Counted from the first letter of the stretch, positions 43,208 through 51,899 are shown. The stretch: DNA of 64,000 bases from an uncultured Clostridia bacterium (GCA_945876755.1 CAMCPM010000005.1:62001-126000), one strand, 5' to 3'. The notes: generated from the sequence alone by a model not told the origin. Numbers and translations are program-made.

Positions 43208-44002
43208 ATGCTGAAAAAATTTATCAAAGTCACCAAAGTCACCGCAGCAGTGCTGACCGCTTCAGCGCTTTTTACAGCGGCTTTCGCGGTTACAGGCGCA
43301 GCGGATGAAATCGGTTCTCTCGACAGGACCTGCCGCGGTTACGGTCAAGGAAAAGAAGTCGACGAAAACAACCGCCCTACAGGTGCGGAAATGTTCAACA
43401 ACGAGTTCTGCAAATACGGATGCTACGCAATGCTTGACGAGGATAAGGAAATCCACCTGACATTTGACCAAGGGTATGAAAACGGCTATACCGCTCCAAT
43501 TCTCGATACACTGAAGGAAAAGAACGTTAAAGCGGTTTTCTTCCTGACGGGCGATTACGCAGAACGTAACGCAGATTTGGTAAGACGTATGATCGACGAA
43601 GGACACATTATCGGCAACCACGGTATGAAGCACGCTTCACTGCCAAAGCTTTCGGTTGAGGACGCAAAGCAGGAGATAATGTCGCTTCATGACTTCGTCA
43701 AGGACAAATACAATTATGAAATGACCTATTTCAGACCTCCATGCGGAGAATATTCGGAACAGTCAATGGCAGTGTGCAATGAGCTTGGCTACAAGACTCT
43801 GCTCTGGAGCTTTGCATATCCCGACTGGGACGTAAACAACCAGCCCGACCCTTCGGCAGCTTTCGACAGGGTTACAGGAGCAGCACACGGTGGAGGGATC
43901 TATCTTCTCCACAGCGTTTCGGCAACCAATGCTGAAATACTTCCAAAGGTCATTGACAACCTGAGAGAGCAGGGTTATGAACTGACTCTCCCCCCAATTT
44001 AA
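43208..44002 (+). CDS. pdaA: Polysaccharide deacetylase, PdaA-like
   Basis: 264 residues with a signal peptide (about 1-32) and a NodB/CE4 domain: TFDQGYENGY (the catalytic Asp region), metal-binding HxxxH in GNHGMKHASLP, RPPCGEYS, and a closing LLHSVSATN. The TFD-GYENGYT pattern is characteristic of PdaA, which removes acetyl groups from MurNAc to make muramic delta-lactam in spore cortex. ATG 43208 follows GGAGG; the longer frame from 43121 crosses a hairpin and is rejected. Confidence 0.87.
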   Translation: MLKKFIKVTKVTAAVLTASALFTAAFAVTGAADEIGSLDRTCRGYGQGKEVDENNRPTGAEMFNNEFCKYGCYAMLDEDKEIHLTFDQGYENGYTAPILDTLKEKNVKAVFFLTGDYAERNADLVRRMIDEGHIIGNHGMKHASLPKLSVEDAKQEIMSLHDFVKDKYNYEMTYFRPPCGEYSEQSMAVCNELGYKTLLWSFAYPDWDVNNQPDPSAAFDRVTGAAHGGGIYLLHSVSATNAEILPKVIDNLREQGYELTLPPI

Positions 44003-44035
44003 CTATGCTTTCAAAAGGGATTTCCCTTTGATACC

Positions 44036-44078
44036 CGGTTTATTGATGCAGACAATAAACTCTCCGGGACTCCTTGTT
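44036..44078 (+). terminator. First hairpin after the deacetylase gene
   Basis: CCCGG plus TTTATTG pairs with CAATAAA plus CCGGG with a small bulge; followed by a T-rich stretch. Possibly the first of two tandem terminators. Confidence 0.6.
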
Positions 44079-44090
44079 TTATTTTATTTT

Positions 44091-44122
44091 GGCGGAACGG
44101 CACTAAACGTTCCGCCATTTTT
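44091..44122 (+). terminator. Second terminator after the deacetylase gene
   Basis: GGCGGAACG (44091-44099) with CGTTCCGCC (44108-44116), then ATTTTTC. Confidence 0.9.
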
Positions 44123-44152
44123 CTTTATTTTCGCATTAATTTTACTTTTTTG

Positions 44153-44181
44153 TTGCATATTTTTTTGATATTTGGTATAAT
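44153..44181 (+). promoter_or_regulatory. Promoter of the leucine-rich lipoprotein leader
   Basis: TTGCAT (44153-44158), 17-nt spacer, TATAAT (44176-44181). The start is expected at about 44187-44189, at the foot of the leader's closing stem. Confidence 0.82.
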
Positions 44182-44185
44182 AAAA

Positions 44186-44332
44186 CTGCGACACAAGTGA
44201 ATAAACCATTTCTATAAGCATACACTTTTAGAAGTGGTCGGAAAACTTGTGTCGCAGCAATCGGAGTTATGCATTTTTGGTGCGTGGCTTCGGCTGCGCA
44301 CTTTTTTATTTATACGAAGGAGAGTAAAAGAC
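44186..44332 (+). ncRNA. Structured 5' leader, candidate riboswitch/attenuator
   Basis: P1 is a perfect 13-bp stem (44186-44198 with 44245-44257, CTGCGACACAAGT arm). Inside it P2 is a 10-bp stem (44205-44214 with 44229-44238). A GCATA in the P2 loop (44218-44222) can pair with TATGC at 44268-44272. A terminator-like hairpin (44280-44301) with UUCG loop and six Ts (44302-44307) ends 25 nt before the ATG. CGCAGC in the 3' strand of P1 (44253-44258) is exactly complementary to GCTGCG in the terminator 3' arm (44293-44298), giving an anti-terminator option. I match it to no known riboswitch class; it could instead give a free small RNA of about 120 nt. Confidence 0.6.
44280..44307 (+). terminator. 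Leader terminator hairpin with UUCG loop
   Basis: A 9-bp stem with two G-T pairs closed by TTCG, then TTTTTT, upstream of the ribosome binding site of the leucine-rich lipoprotein. Confidence 0.78.
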
Positions 44333-45646
44333 ATGAAAAAGACAAAAGCATTGATGATCGCGCTTGCGGCTGTAATATCAATGTCAATGACAGCCTGCGG
44401 TGCAAAAACAGATGACGCTTCGGCAAATCTGCCCGAAACGACGCAGGAGCAGACGACGGTCGCTGCGGAAACCGAAAAGGAAGAAAAGTCCGAAGAAACA
44501 ACTGTGGAAGAAAACGAGGCTCCCGAAACCACAACAGAAGAAACCGAAGCTGAGGAAACAACAGCCGAGGAAACTACCGCACCCGAAACTACTGCGGAAA
44601 AGGTAACTACCGTAATGCCCCAACCGACAGTTGAAACCGTTGAGCCTGCGGCAGAGGATTTTGATTATCAGTATGACGCAACACTCAAGGGACTGGTTAT
44701 TATAAGATATAACGGTAAATCACCTGCTATTCGTATTCCCGAGGAGATAAACGGTGACGTTGTAAGACAAGTACAAATAGCAATAAACAATACGATAACC
44801 TATGTAGAAATACCCAACAGCGATATAATTATAGGAAGGGATGCATTTAAGGATAATGCGGCACTGAAAGGAATATGGTTCCCTTATGGTGTAACGGAAA
44901 TCGGTGACTTTGCTTTTAGCGGATGTAAAGACTTAGAAGAAATAATAATACCTGACTCTGTAACAAAAATCGGAAATGATGCCTTTCACGGATGTAAATC
45001 ATTACAAAATATTGTTATACCCGACAGTGTAACAACTCTTGGAGAAAATATATTCGTCGAATGTTTATCATTGGAAAATGTAACCCTTTCCAGCTCGCTT
45101 ACAGAAATTCCACGTAATGCCTTTTCAAAATGTAACTCAATAAAAAATATAACACTGCCCGATAATATAAAAAAAATTGATGCTTTTGCTTTTAATGAGT
45201 GTAAAAATCTCGAAAGCATAACCGTACCTGACGGAATTGAAAAAATCGGAAAAAGTGCATTTGCTTTTTGTGAAAGCCTTAAAAGCTTCACTATGCCTGA
45301 CAGTGTAAAAACACTCAGTTACGGTGCATTTATATACTGCAGCGGTCTTGAATCCATAAAGCTTTCAAACAATTTGAAAAAAATCGAAATGAATACCTTT
45401 AATGGCTGCACCAGTCTTACAGAAATCAATATGCCGGAAAATTTATTACGAATTGATAGAACTGACGCTATGGGCGGAGCTTTTTATGGTTGTACCTCTC
45501 TCAGAACTCTTGAACTTCCTGATACTGTTAAATATGTATACTCGAATTCATTTGGTGATTGTCAGGCTCTTACCGTTACATATAAGGGCGTAGAATACAA
45601 TTATTCAAATTTTGATATGCTTTATAAATTGCTGGACGATAATTGA
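44333..45646 (+). CDS. BspA-type leucine-rich repeat lipoprotein
   Basis: 437 residues. Lipoprotein signal (MKKTKALMIAL...SMTACG, Cys about residue 22), a Thr/Glu-rich linker (about 25-105), then about nine LRR_5 (BspA-like) repeats of about 23 residues such as IPDSVTKIGNDAFHGCKSLQ. The domain forms a solenoid that displays at the cell surface and may bind host proteins or other cells. ATG 44333 is 10 nt after AAGGAG; the longer frame crosses the leader terminator. The lower GC and A-rich codons of the repeat half (from about 44690) differ from the linker and neighbours and may reflect exchange of repeat modules. Confidence 0.9.
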   Translation: MKKTKALMIALAAVISMSMTACGAKTDDASANLPETTQEQTTVAAETEKEEKSEETTVEENEAPETTTEETEAEETTAEETTAPETTAEKVTTVMPQPTVETVEPAAEDFDYQYDATLKGLVIIRYNGKSPAIRIPEEINGDVVRQVQIAINNTITYVEIPNSDIIIGRDAFKDNAALKGIWFPYGVTEIGDFAFSGCKDLEEIIIPDSVTKIGNDAFHGCKSLQNIVIPDSVTTLGENIFVECLSLENVTLSSSLTEIPRNAFSKCNSIKNITLPDNIKKIDAFAFNECKNLESITVPDGIEKIGKSAFAFCESLKSFTMPDSVKTLSYGAFIYCSGLESIKLSNNLKKIEMNTFNGCTSLTEINMPENLLRIDRTDAMGGAFYGCTSLRTLELPDTVKYVYSNSFGDCQALTVTYKGVEYNYSNFDMLYKLLDDN

Positions 45647-45659
45647 TAATTCAAACACA

Positions 45660-45702
45660 AAAGTGCGAGCAAAAGGTACACCCCTTTTGCCCGCGCTTTT
45701 TT
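45660..45702 (+). terminator. Terminator after the leucine-rich lipoprotein
   Basis: AAAGTGCG-GCAAAAGG pairs with CCTTTTGC-CGC-CTTT and is followed by a T run (45660-45702). Confidence 0.88.
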
Positions 45703-45724
45703 CAGTCCAAATATTTTATTTCCC

Positions 45725-45753
45725 TTGTTTTTACCTGCACAATATGTTATACT
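45725..45753 (+). promoter_or_regulatory. Promoter of the GH95 gene
   Basis: TTGTTT (45725-45730), 17-nt spacer, TATACT (45748-45753). Confidence 0.62.
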
Positions 45754-45789
45754 TGTTACAACAACTTTCTTTGAAACGGGGAAAATAAA

Positions 45790-48066
45790 ATGGATAAACT
45801 TTCAAATCTGCTTTGGTATAAAAATCCTGCCGCAAACTGGGACGAAGCTCTTCCCGTGGGCAACGGACGAATAGGCGGCATGATCTTCGGCAAGCCTACC
45901 GATGAGCTTATTCAGCTTAATGAGGACTCCATATGGTCCGGCAGCTTCAGAAAAAGAAATAATCCAAAGGCTTTCGATAATCTTGAAAAGATACGTTCAC
46001 TTATCCGTGATGGAAAAACAACCGAGGCTGAAAACCTCTGCTGCGACGCTTTTTATGGCACTAACGAAAATCAGCGGCACTATCAGCCTTTGGGAGATTT
46101 CCACATCTGGCAGGACGGTACCGACGATTACAGCGAATACAAGCGCAGCCTTGACCTCGAAACCGCAATATGCAGAACCGAGTGGATAAGCGGCGGAGTA
46201 AAATACACAAGAGAGATTTTTGTTTCCCATCCCGATGAAGTAATGGTAATTTACTTTACTGCAAGTGAAAAGGAAAAGATAAGCTTTGTTTCGGTTATCG
46301 ACGGCAAGGACGATAATTACGATAAAAACGAAGCTTACGACAGCACTACCCTGCTTTTTACCATGTCCGACGGTATCCCATATGCAGCTGCGATTTCCTG
46401 CACAGCTAAGGGAGGAACAGCTTGCACCGATGCAAACCGTATAAGAGTTGAAAATGCCGATGCCGCTGTTGTAACAATTTCCTGTCAGACAGCCTACCGC
46501 ACGGGAGATTATGAAAAGCTTGCGTTAAGTCAGGCTAAAACAGCACTTCGCAAGGAAATCACAAACCTTATGGCAAGGCATATCAAGGATTATCAGTCAC
46601 TTTATAACCGCTGCGAGATCAGCCTATGCGACAACAGCGGAGGGAATTCAGCTCTGCCCACCGATGAAAGATTGGGTAAGATAAAAGACGGCGCAAGCGA
46701 TAACAAGCTTATAGAAATGTACTTCAACTTCTCACGTTATCTTATGATCTCAGGCAGCAGAGAGGGCACGCTTCCGCTGAATTTACAGGGCATATGGAAT
46801 AAAGATATGTGGCCTGCATGGGGCGGCAAATACACCATAAACATTAATACCGAGATGAACTACTGGGGCGCGGAAATGCAGAACCTCAGCGAGTGCCATA
46901 CGCCGCTGTTCGACCATATCGAGCGTATGCGCGAAAACGGCAGAGTTACCGCACGGGAGATGTATAGGTGTAGGGGAACGGTCTGCCACCACAACACCGA
47001 CATATGGGGAGATACCGCGCCGCAGGACAAGTGGCTTCCCGGCACGCTTTGGCCTATGGGTATGGCGTGGCTTTGCACCCACATTTACGAACATTACCTC
47101 TTTACGGGGGACAAGTCTTTCCTTGCGGAAAAGTATGATACCCTCCGTGAAGCGGCGGAATTTTTCATCGACTATCTTATCGAGGATGACAAGGGCAGAG
47201 TAATAACAAGCCCGTCGGTATCCCCCGAAAACACATACATAACCAAGGACGGCGCAAAGGGCACTATCTGTCAGGGTCCGTCCATGGACAGCCAGATTTT
47301 GCACGAGCTTTTCACGGCAGTAATAAACAGCTCCGCAGAGCTGGACGAGTCTGTCAAGGCTGATGATGACGCAGAATTTATTGCGCAAATCAAATCGCTC
47401 CGCGACAGACTTCCAAAGCCCGAGATAGGCAAGTACGGTCAGATAATGGAGTGGGCTGAGGATTACGACGAAGCCGAGCCGGGACACAGGCATATTTCCC
47501 AGCTTTTCGCATTGTATCCCTATGACTTCATTACCAAACGGCATACTCCCGAGCTTGCAGAAGCGGCTAAGGCTACACTTATACGCAGACTTACCCACGG
47601 CGGCGGACACACAGGCTGGTCAAGAGCATGGATAATCAATATGTGGGCACGACTTCACGAAGGAAAGCTTGTAGGTGAAAATATAGCCGCACTGCTTTCA
47701 CATTCCACAAATATCAATATGTTTGATATGCACCCTCCCTTCCAGATAGACGGCAACTTCGGCGGCGGCGCAGGCATAACCGAAGCGCTTGTCCAGAGTC
47801 ACAGCGGAGAAATAGATATTCTCCCTGCAATTCCCGAAGAATGGGAAAGCGGCTCTGTACAGGGTATTATCGCAAGGGGCGGCTTCGAGCTTAATTTTGC
47901 GTGGGAAAAATGTAAAGTCACGGAAATGGAAGTGCTGTCAAAATGCGGCAATGTGTGCAGGATTGTAGGCAAAGCAGCTGTTGACGGTACGGAGGTCACA
48001 TATGACAACGGAGTTACCTGCTTCCCTACAGAAAAGGGCAGGACTTATAAAGTAAAGTTTATTTGA
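45790..48066 (+). CDS. GH95 alpha-L-fucosidase (or related galactosidase)
   Basis: 758 residues without signal peptide, so the enzyme is probably intracellular and acts on imported oligosaccharides. GH95 landmarks: the N-terminal WYKNPAANWDEALPVGNGRIGGM, the (alpha/alpha)6 barrel PLNLQGIWNKDMWPAWGGKYTININTEMNYW (Asn residues), PSVSPENTY (Glu, acid) and PPFQIDGNFGGGAGI (Asp) near the C-terminus. Substrate: alpha-1,2-linked fucose of host glycans, or L-galactose of plant xyloglucan. A candidate promoter lies just upstream; no transporter adjoins. Confidence 0.92.
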   Translation: MDKLSNLLWYKNPAANWDEALPVGNGRIGGMIFGKPTDELIQLNEDSIWSGSFRKRNNPKAFDNLEKIRSLIRDGKTTEAENLCCDAFYGTNENQRHYQPLGDFHIWQDGTDDYSEYKRSLDLETAICRTEWISGGVKYTREIFVSHPDEVMVIYFTASEKEKISFVSVIDGKDDNYDKNEAYDSTTLLFTMSDGIPYAAAISCTAKGGTACTDANRIRVENADAAVVTISCQTAYRTGDYEKLALSQAKTALRKEITNLMARHIKDYQSLYNRCEISLCDNSGGNSALPTDERLGKIKDGASDNKLIEMYFNFSRYLMISGSREGTLPLNLQGIWNKDMWPAWGGKYTININTEMNYWGAEMQNLSECHTPLFDHIERMRENGRVTAREMYRCRGTVCHHNTDIWGDTAPQDKWLPGTLWPMGMAWLCTHIYEHYLFTGDKSFLAEKYDTLREAAEFFIDYLIEDDKGRVITSPSVSPENTYITKDGAKGTICQGPSMDSQILHELFTAVINSSAELDESVKADDDAEFIAQIKSLRDRLPKPEIGKYGQIMEWAEDYDEAEPGHRHISQLFALYPYDFITKRHTPELAEAAKATLIRRLTHGGGHTGWSRAWIINMWARLHEGKLVGENIAALLSHSTNINMFDMHPPFQIDGNFGGGAGITEALVQSHSGEIDILPAIPEEWESGSVQGIIARGGFELNFAWEKCKVTEMEVLSKCGNVCRIVGKAAVDGTEVTYDNGVTCFPTEKGRTYKVKFI

Positions 48067-48574
48067 AATAAACTTTACTTTTGTGGCTCGGTGACGTTAA
48101 TTTGAAATAAACAAGAATTTATCGTATTATGCAAAGGGACAACCTTCAGGGGAAGGGGGAGCACTCATTGAATGTCAGCTCCGTCGCCGTCTCCCCCTTC
48201 CCCTTGCGGTTTTCCCTCTGCACTCTCTTTCCCTAAACCCTAACCCCCTCCGGCTACCGATGTCATTTTGCAGGAAAAAGCAAATTAGAGGAGAACCATT
48301 TAAAAAATTGAATGTTACCTTGAAACATGACAAAACAGTTCTCAAAAGTTAATTTAAATAAATAAAATTTAAATTCCCAAGCTTAAAAATCGGCAAAGGA
48401 TAAGGGGTGTAAGGGAAAGGGGAGCACGAGGGGGAAACCGTTAGGGGAAAAGGAAATGCCGATTTTTGTTGGCTTTTAGTTTTTCCTTGTCCCCTCATAG
48501 GTTTCCCCCTCGTATTTTGTGCGCTAAACTTTAATTTATCATACCTGACATTTCCGACAATTATTCAATATATA
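48067..48574. repeat. Purine/pyrimidine-biased palindromic spacer with an inverted repeat pair
   Basis: No gene seen. Two long palindromes: arms 48148-48161 and 48191-48204 (14 bp perfect, AGGGGAAGGGGGAG), and arms 48426-48439 with 48500-48513 (14 bp perfect) plus inner 48443-48456 with 48482-48495 (one mismatch). The left arms are all-purine, the right all-pyrimidine. The second palindrome, read backwards, aligns with 48191-48245 (CCTTTTCCCC, CGGTTT, TTTCCCT), so they are diverged inverted copies. Function unknown; they may be decayed mobile sequence or form strong hairpins/triplexes. Confidence 0.6.
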
Positions 48575-48575
48575 A

Positions 48576-48675
48576 TACTAATCCCTCATTAAAGTGTAGA
48601 CAAAAAATCTGCGCAAAATCCATATATGCAAGATTTAGCTTGATTTTTTGTACACTTTATAATCGGGAATTAGTA
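48576..48675. repeat. MITE-like palindromic element, copy D
   Basis: A 100-bp element, ends TACTAAT (48576-48582) and ATTAGTA (48669-48675), flanked by TAA on both sides. It has long arms (GTGTA, CAAAAAATC with GATTTTTTG, TACAC) and an apical segment AAAATCCATATATGCAAG with GATTT that is an exact inverted match to the apex of copy A (22 nt). It lies between two convergent genes. Confidence 0.75.
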
Positions 48676-48682
48676 TAAAAGC

Positions 48683-48716
48683 AAAACCGTTTTGACAATA
48701 ACATCAAAACGGTTTT
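48683..48716 (-). terminator. Terminator of the diguanylate cyclase gene
   Basis: AAAACCGTTTTGA (48683-48695) pairs with TCAAAACGGTTTT (48704-48716), with TTTTGCTTTT on the minus side. Confidence 0.82.
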
Positions 48717-48742
48717 CTGTTTCAGCAAAGCATAAGCCTTTA

Positions 48743-51082
48743 CTACCTGAGAATAGATTTTTTGTTTTTCTTTTCATCATAAAGAACATTGTCAGCCTGC
48801 GCAAGAATTTTTGAAAGTTCAACATTTGAGCCGCATTGGAATGCGTATACACCAACGCTCATGTGAACAATATAAGGCTTGTCGTGCGTCATGTTGAAGC
48901 TTTCTGTCGCCGCCGCAATTCTGGAACGTACAATAGACGTTACCTCCTCGCTGCTGGTATGCTCAACCATTGCAAGGACAGAAAATTCATCGCCGCCGAT
49001 ACGTCCGATTATGTCTGAGCCTCTGAACGAGTCACACAATATACGGGCGGAATTCTTTATCGCAAAGTCGCCGTCCTCATGGCTGAACGAGTCGTTAATA
49101 GTTTTCAGACTGTCAAGATCTGCAAAAACAATGATAGCGTCACGACCCTCATTTATAGGAGAACATATCACGCTGTTTGCCTGAGCAAAAAATCCACGCC
49201 TGTTATAAACTCCGGTAAGCTCATCGATTTTGGATATCGTATCAAGCTGAAGATTTTTCTCCTTTATCTGCATAAGAGTCTGTTCCAGCTCAAGACGGAT
49301 ATTTTCCTTATCCTGAATAAGCCTGAGTATCTTCATGGCAGCGCAAAGCTGTGCAGACAAAGAGCTTATGTAATAGAAATAATCATATTCAAGCTCGCAG
49401 AGGAAAAGTCCGTAGTGGTCTGCATTAAGGAAGATAGCCGACAAAATCATGGTAAACCGCCTGTCAGTCGGGATATACCTGTGATTAAACAAATGCCTTA
49501 TAGAAATCTCCTGCTCTTCGACCGGAACAGTTTCTGCAATATCTTTATTGTGATATGATTTCAAAAGTACCTTAGACGGCGGAAGCCATGTCTGTTCCTT
49601 TTTGTGTGTAAGCGTTTCCGGGAAAATGTAAATATAGCTGCTTGCCATATTAAGTCTTGCCAGCTTATCGGTAACAGAACCGTAGCCCGAATCGTCATAG
49701 CTGTCAAACAAAAGCATATCCTTTGTGATCGAATTTGACTGCCATGTAAGGAACTCCACCTCGTCAACACGCCTGTTGCTGTAATTCACAACAGCGCGCA
49801 TCAGTATCTGATACATACTGATAAAGACCGAAGCAAGACGTTTTTTGTCCTCCTGACTTTCCAGACCGGCAGCAAATCGCTGATTAAGATAATCTATAAC
49901 ACTGCAAAGTCTGTCATGATCTATGCAGGTCATCGCCTCTGAAGTAAGCAGATCTTCAAACGCAGACGGGATATAATCAATAGCCTCTTCTGTAAGCGTT
50001 ATACCGCCGTGATCGTCCGAATGCAGGATCCTGAAAATACTGTTCAGATACTGTTCAAAAGCGGACTTAACATCTGAAGCAGCACTTCCGGTTTTGCGGC
50101 TGTCGAAAAGGAATTTTATCACCGCATTGACAGTCTGTATATCGGAACGGCACCAGCAATGGTTGAAAACAAAAACGTCTTTGTATGTATATTCGGCTGA
50201 TATATCGACCTTGCATCCGCAGGACTTGCGCTTTACCATGCACGAACGCACACGCCTGTCGTGAAGTTCTCCTGTTTTCATATATTCACGACATTCAAGA
50301 ACAGCGTCATAGCCAAGCTCCGAAGCGTCGGCAAGCACAGTGGTAAGCGGCGGTACAAGATTTGCCGCAATAGGCGAATCGTCAAAGCCGGTAACAAGAA
50401 TATCCCTGCCAACTTCAATTCCCCGTTCCTCGAATACATCATAAGCACCGCTGACCATTGCGTCGTTTGCAAAAGCGATAGCCTCCAGGTCGGGACATCT
50501 GTCAAGCAGCTCTCTCACTACTTCCTGACTGTACGGAGAAAATCTGCCATAAGCAATTCTGTTTTCGTCAACAGAAATACCTGCTCTTTCAAGAGTTTCT
50601 CTGTAAACATCGAGTCTTTCTGCAGCGTCACCGTTTGTTTTCGGGCCGCTGACAAAACCTATTTTTGTACATCTGTGTTCGTTAATAAGATGCTCAATGC
50701 ACTCCCTGATACCGCTTTTGTTGTCAAAGCATACCGAGTGATAACCTTCTACCTCGCTGGCAATAGTAATAACGGGAATACCATTAAACTGTGCAAGGAA
50801 ATCCTTTTTTCTTTCACTTGAAAGCGAGTTTCCTATCGTGCCTGCCAGAACAAGCAGAACATCTATATCCTCCGGGAAAGCATATGAAAACAGAGTATTA
50901 TACTGATATTCATACTCTGTACGGAGTTTATCCGCATAAACCCCGTCAATATATCTTCCGGGGAAAATTATCAGATTTGCATCAATTTCCTTTGCAGCAA
51001 TAATAGCGCCGCGGCAAACAGCGCTTGCAAAATCATCTTCAAGATGGCTTATCATAAGTCCGATATTAATTCGTCTGTCCAC
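48743..51082 (-). CDS. Diguanylate cyclase with LacI-type sugar-sensor domain
   Basis: 779 residues. GTG start at 51082 after AAAGGAG. Residues 1-270 resemble the periplasmic-binding/LacI sensor fold (IGLMISHLEDDFASAVCRGAI, TIASEVEGYHSVCFDN, GFVSGPKTNGDAAERLDVY, IVTGFDDSPIAANL-like) but no helix-turn-helix precedes it and no signal peptide or membrane segment is seen, so it is a cytoplasmic sensor. A middle region of about 300 residues and a coiled coil (LRLELEQTLMQIKEKN) lead to a GGDEF domain (about 600-779) with KIDELTGVYNRRGFF, RGSD five residues ahead of the active site (an RxxD inhibition site) and IGGDEFSVL. It would make cyclic-di-GMP in response to a sugar. Confidence 0.9.
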   Translation of the reverse strand: MDRRINIGLMISHLEDDFASAVCRGAIIAAKEIDANLIIFPGRYIDGVYADKLRTEYEYQYNTLFSYAFPEDIDVLLVLAGTIGNSLSSERKKDFLAQFNGIPVITIASEVEGYHSVCFDNKSGIRECIEHLINEHRCTKIGFVSGPKTNGDAAERLDVYRETLERAGISVDENRIAYGRFSPYSQEVVRELLDRCPDLEAIAFANDAMVSGAYDVFEERGIEVGRDILVTGFDDSPIAANLVPPLTTVLADASELGYDAVLECREYMKTGELHDRRVRSCMVKRKSCGCKVDISAEYTYKDVFVFNHCWCRSDIQTVNAVIKFLFDSRKTGSAASDVKSAFEQYLNSIFRILHSDDHGGITLTEEAIDYIPSAFEDLLTSEAMTCIDHDRLCSVIDYLNQRFAAGLESQEDKKRLASVFISMYQILMRAVVNYSNRRVDEVEFLTWQSNSITKDMLLFDSYDDSGYGSVTDKLARLNMASSYIYIFPETLTHKKEQTWLPPSKVLLKSYHNKDIAETVPVEEQEISIRHLFNHRYIPTDRRFTMILSAIFLNADHYGLFLCELEYDYFYYISSLSAQLCAAMKILRLIQDKENIRLELEQTLMQIKEKNLQLDTISKIDELTGVYNRRGFFAQANSVICSPINEGRDAIIVFADLDSLKTINDSFSHEDGDFAIKNSARILCDSFRGSDIIGRIGGDEFSVLAMVEHTSSEEVTSIVRSRIAAATESFNMTHDKPYIVHMSVGVYAFQCGSNVELSKILAQADNVLYDEKKNKKSILR

Positions 51083-51109
51083 TTCGGCGACTCCTTTCTG
51101 AACTTTTCA

Positions 51110-51131
51110 GTACGATATATCAATATCGTAC
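51110..51131. promoter_or_regulatory. 22-bp inverted repeat before the diguanylate cyclase gene
   Basis: GTACGATAT and ATATCGTAC are perfect 9-bp arms with a 4-nt centre. On the minus strand it is just downstream of a TATAAT (51149-51144), thus near the transcription start. Candidate operator. Confidence 0.5.
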
Positions 51132-51225
51132 AAACTTATACACATTATAGCACACATTTTATGCAAATTAATAGCAAATGTCTTATACAAAATATGAACA
51201 ATTCATAAATCAGAAATTTATTTTA

Positions 51226-51795
51226 TCACAATTTACTGTACTCAACAGTTATAACAGTGCCGGATTCAACATCAACAGTAAATGAAAGCCAACCCTTTTT
51301 ATCCGAGCCGAAATCAATATAGTCGTATTTCATATCAGTCAGACCCCACATCTGCTTGTCGTCGGAAAGAGCCGTTCCTTTTTCGCCGAAGTATTTCTCA
51401 GCCTTTGCATATGCCGATTCACTGCTTTCCCCTGCATGGATACCTAAAACAGTATGTTCCGACAGCGCATCTCCCCACGTTCCCAACTCAACCGAATAAA
51501 CCTTTCCATATGAAAAAATTACAGCGATCATGTCGAAGTTCTCCTCCGAGCCTCCGTGCGGAAGCCAGTATGTATAAAAATCCGCACCGCCCATTGCCTT
51601 AGCCTGTTCCATAAGTTCGTTGCCGGTTTCTCCATCATCGACAGGCTTGATATCCATTTTGTCAAAGAATGATTTTTTCTCACCGAGAGCGCTTGTAAGC
51701 TCAGTCTGCGAGAAAGAAAACTTTCCGCCGCAGCTGGTCATAAGCAATGCAGCTGCAAGCAGTGCAGCAAAAAATTTCATACCCCTTTTTAACAT
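51226..51795 (-). CDS. Lipoprotein of unknown function
   Basis: 189 residues. Lipoprotein signal with lipobox MTSCGG (Cys about residue 22). The rest looks like a single small globular domain (DFYTYWLPHGGSEENFDMIAVIFS, then KYDYIDFGSDKKGWLSFTVD). AGGAGA lies 6 nt before ATG 51795. No family recognised. Confidence 0.75.
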   Translation of the reverse strand: MLKRGMKFFAALLAAALLMTSCGGKFSFSQTELTSALGEKKSFFDKMDIKPVDDGETGNELMEQAKAMGGADFYTYWLPHGGSEENFDMIAVIFSYGKVYSVELGTWGDALSEHTVLGIHAGESSESAYAKAEKYFGEKGTALSDDKQMWGLTDMKYDYIDFGSDKKGWLSFTVDVESGTVITVEYSKL

Positions 51796-51899
51796 TGTTT
51801 CTCTCCTAAATATTGAAAATATGTTACAAAAATATTATAATACATATCACTCGCGTTGTCAATACTTGTAAGAAATAAATTAAATCATCTGCTGCCAAA

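Noticed and set aside
44186..44307. Known riboswitch classes (c-di-GMP, purine, SAM, TPP, cobalamin, ydaO, T-box) for the leader before the leucine-rich lipoprotein
   Set aside because: None of their conserved cores is visible, so only an unnamed structured leader is claimed.
46783..47610. A 275-codon minus-strand open frame opposite the GH95 gene
   Set aside because: Opposite conserved catalytic regions of GH95; translation has no family features.
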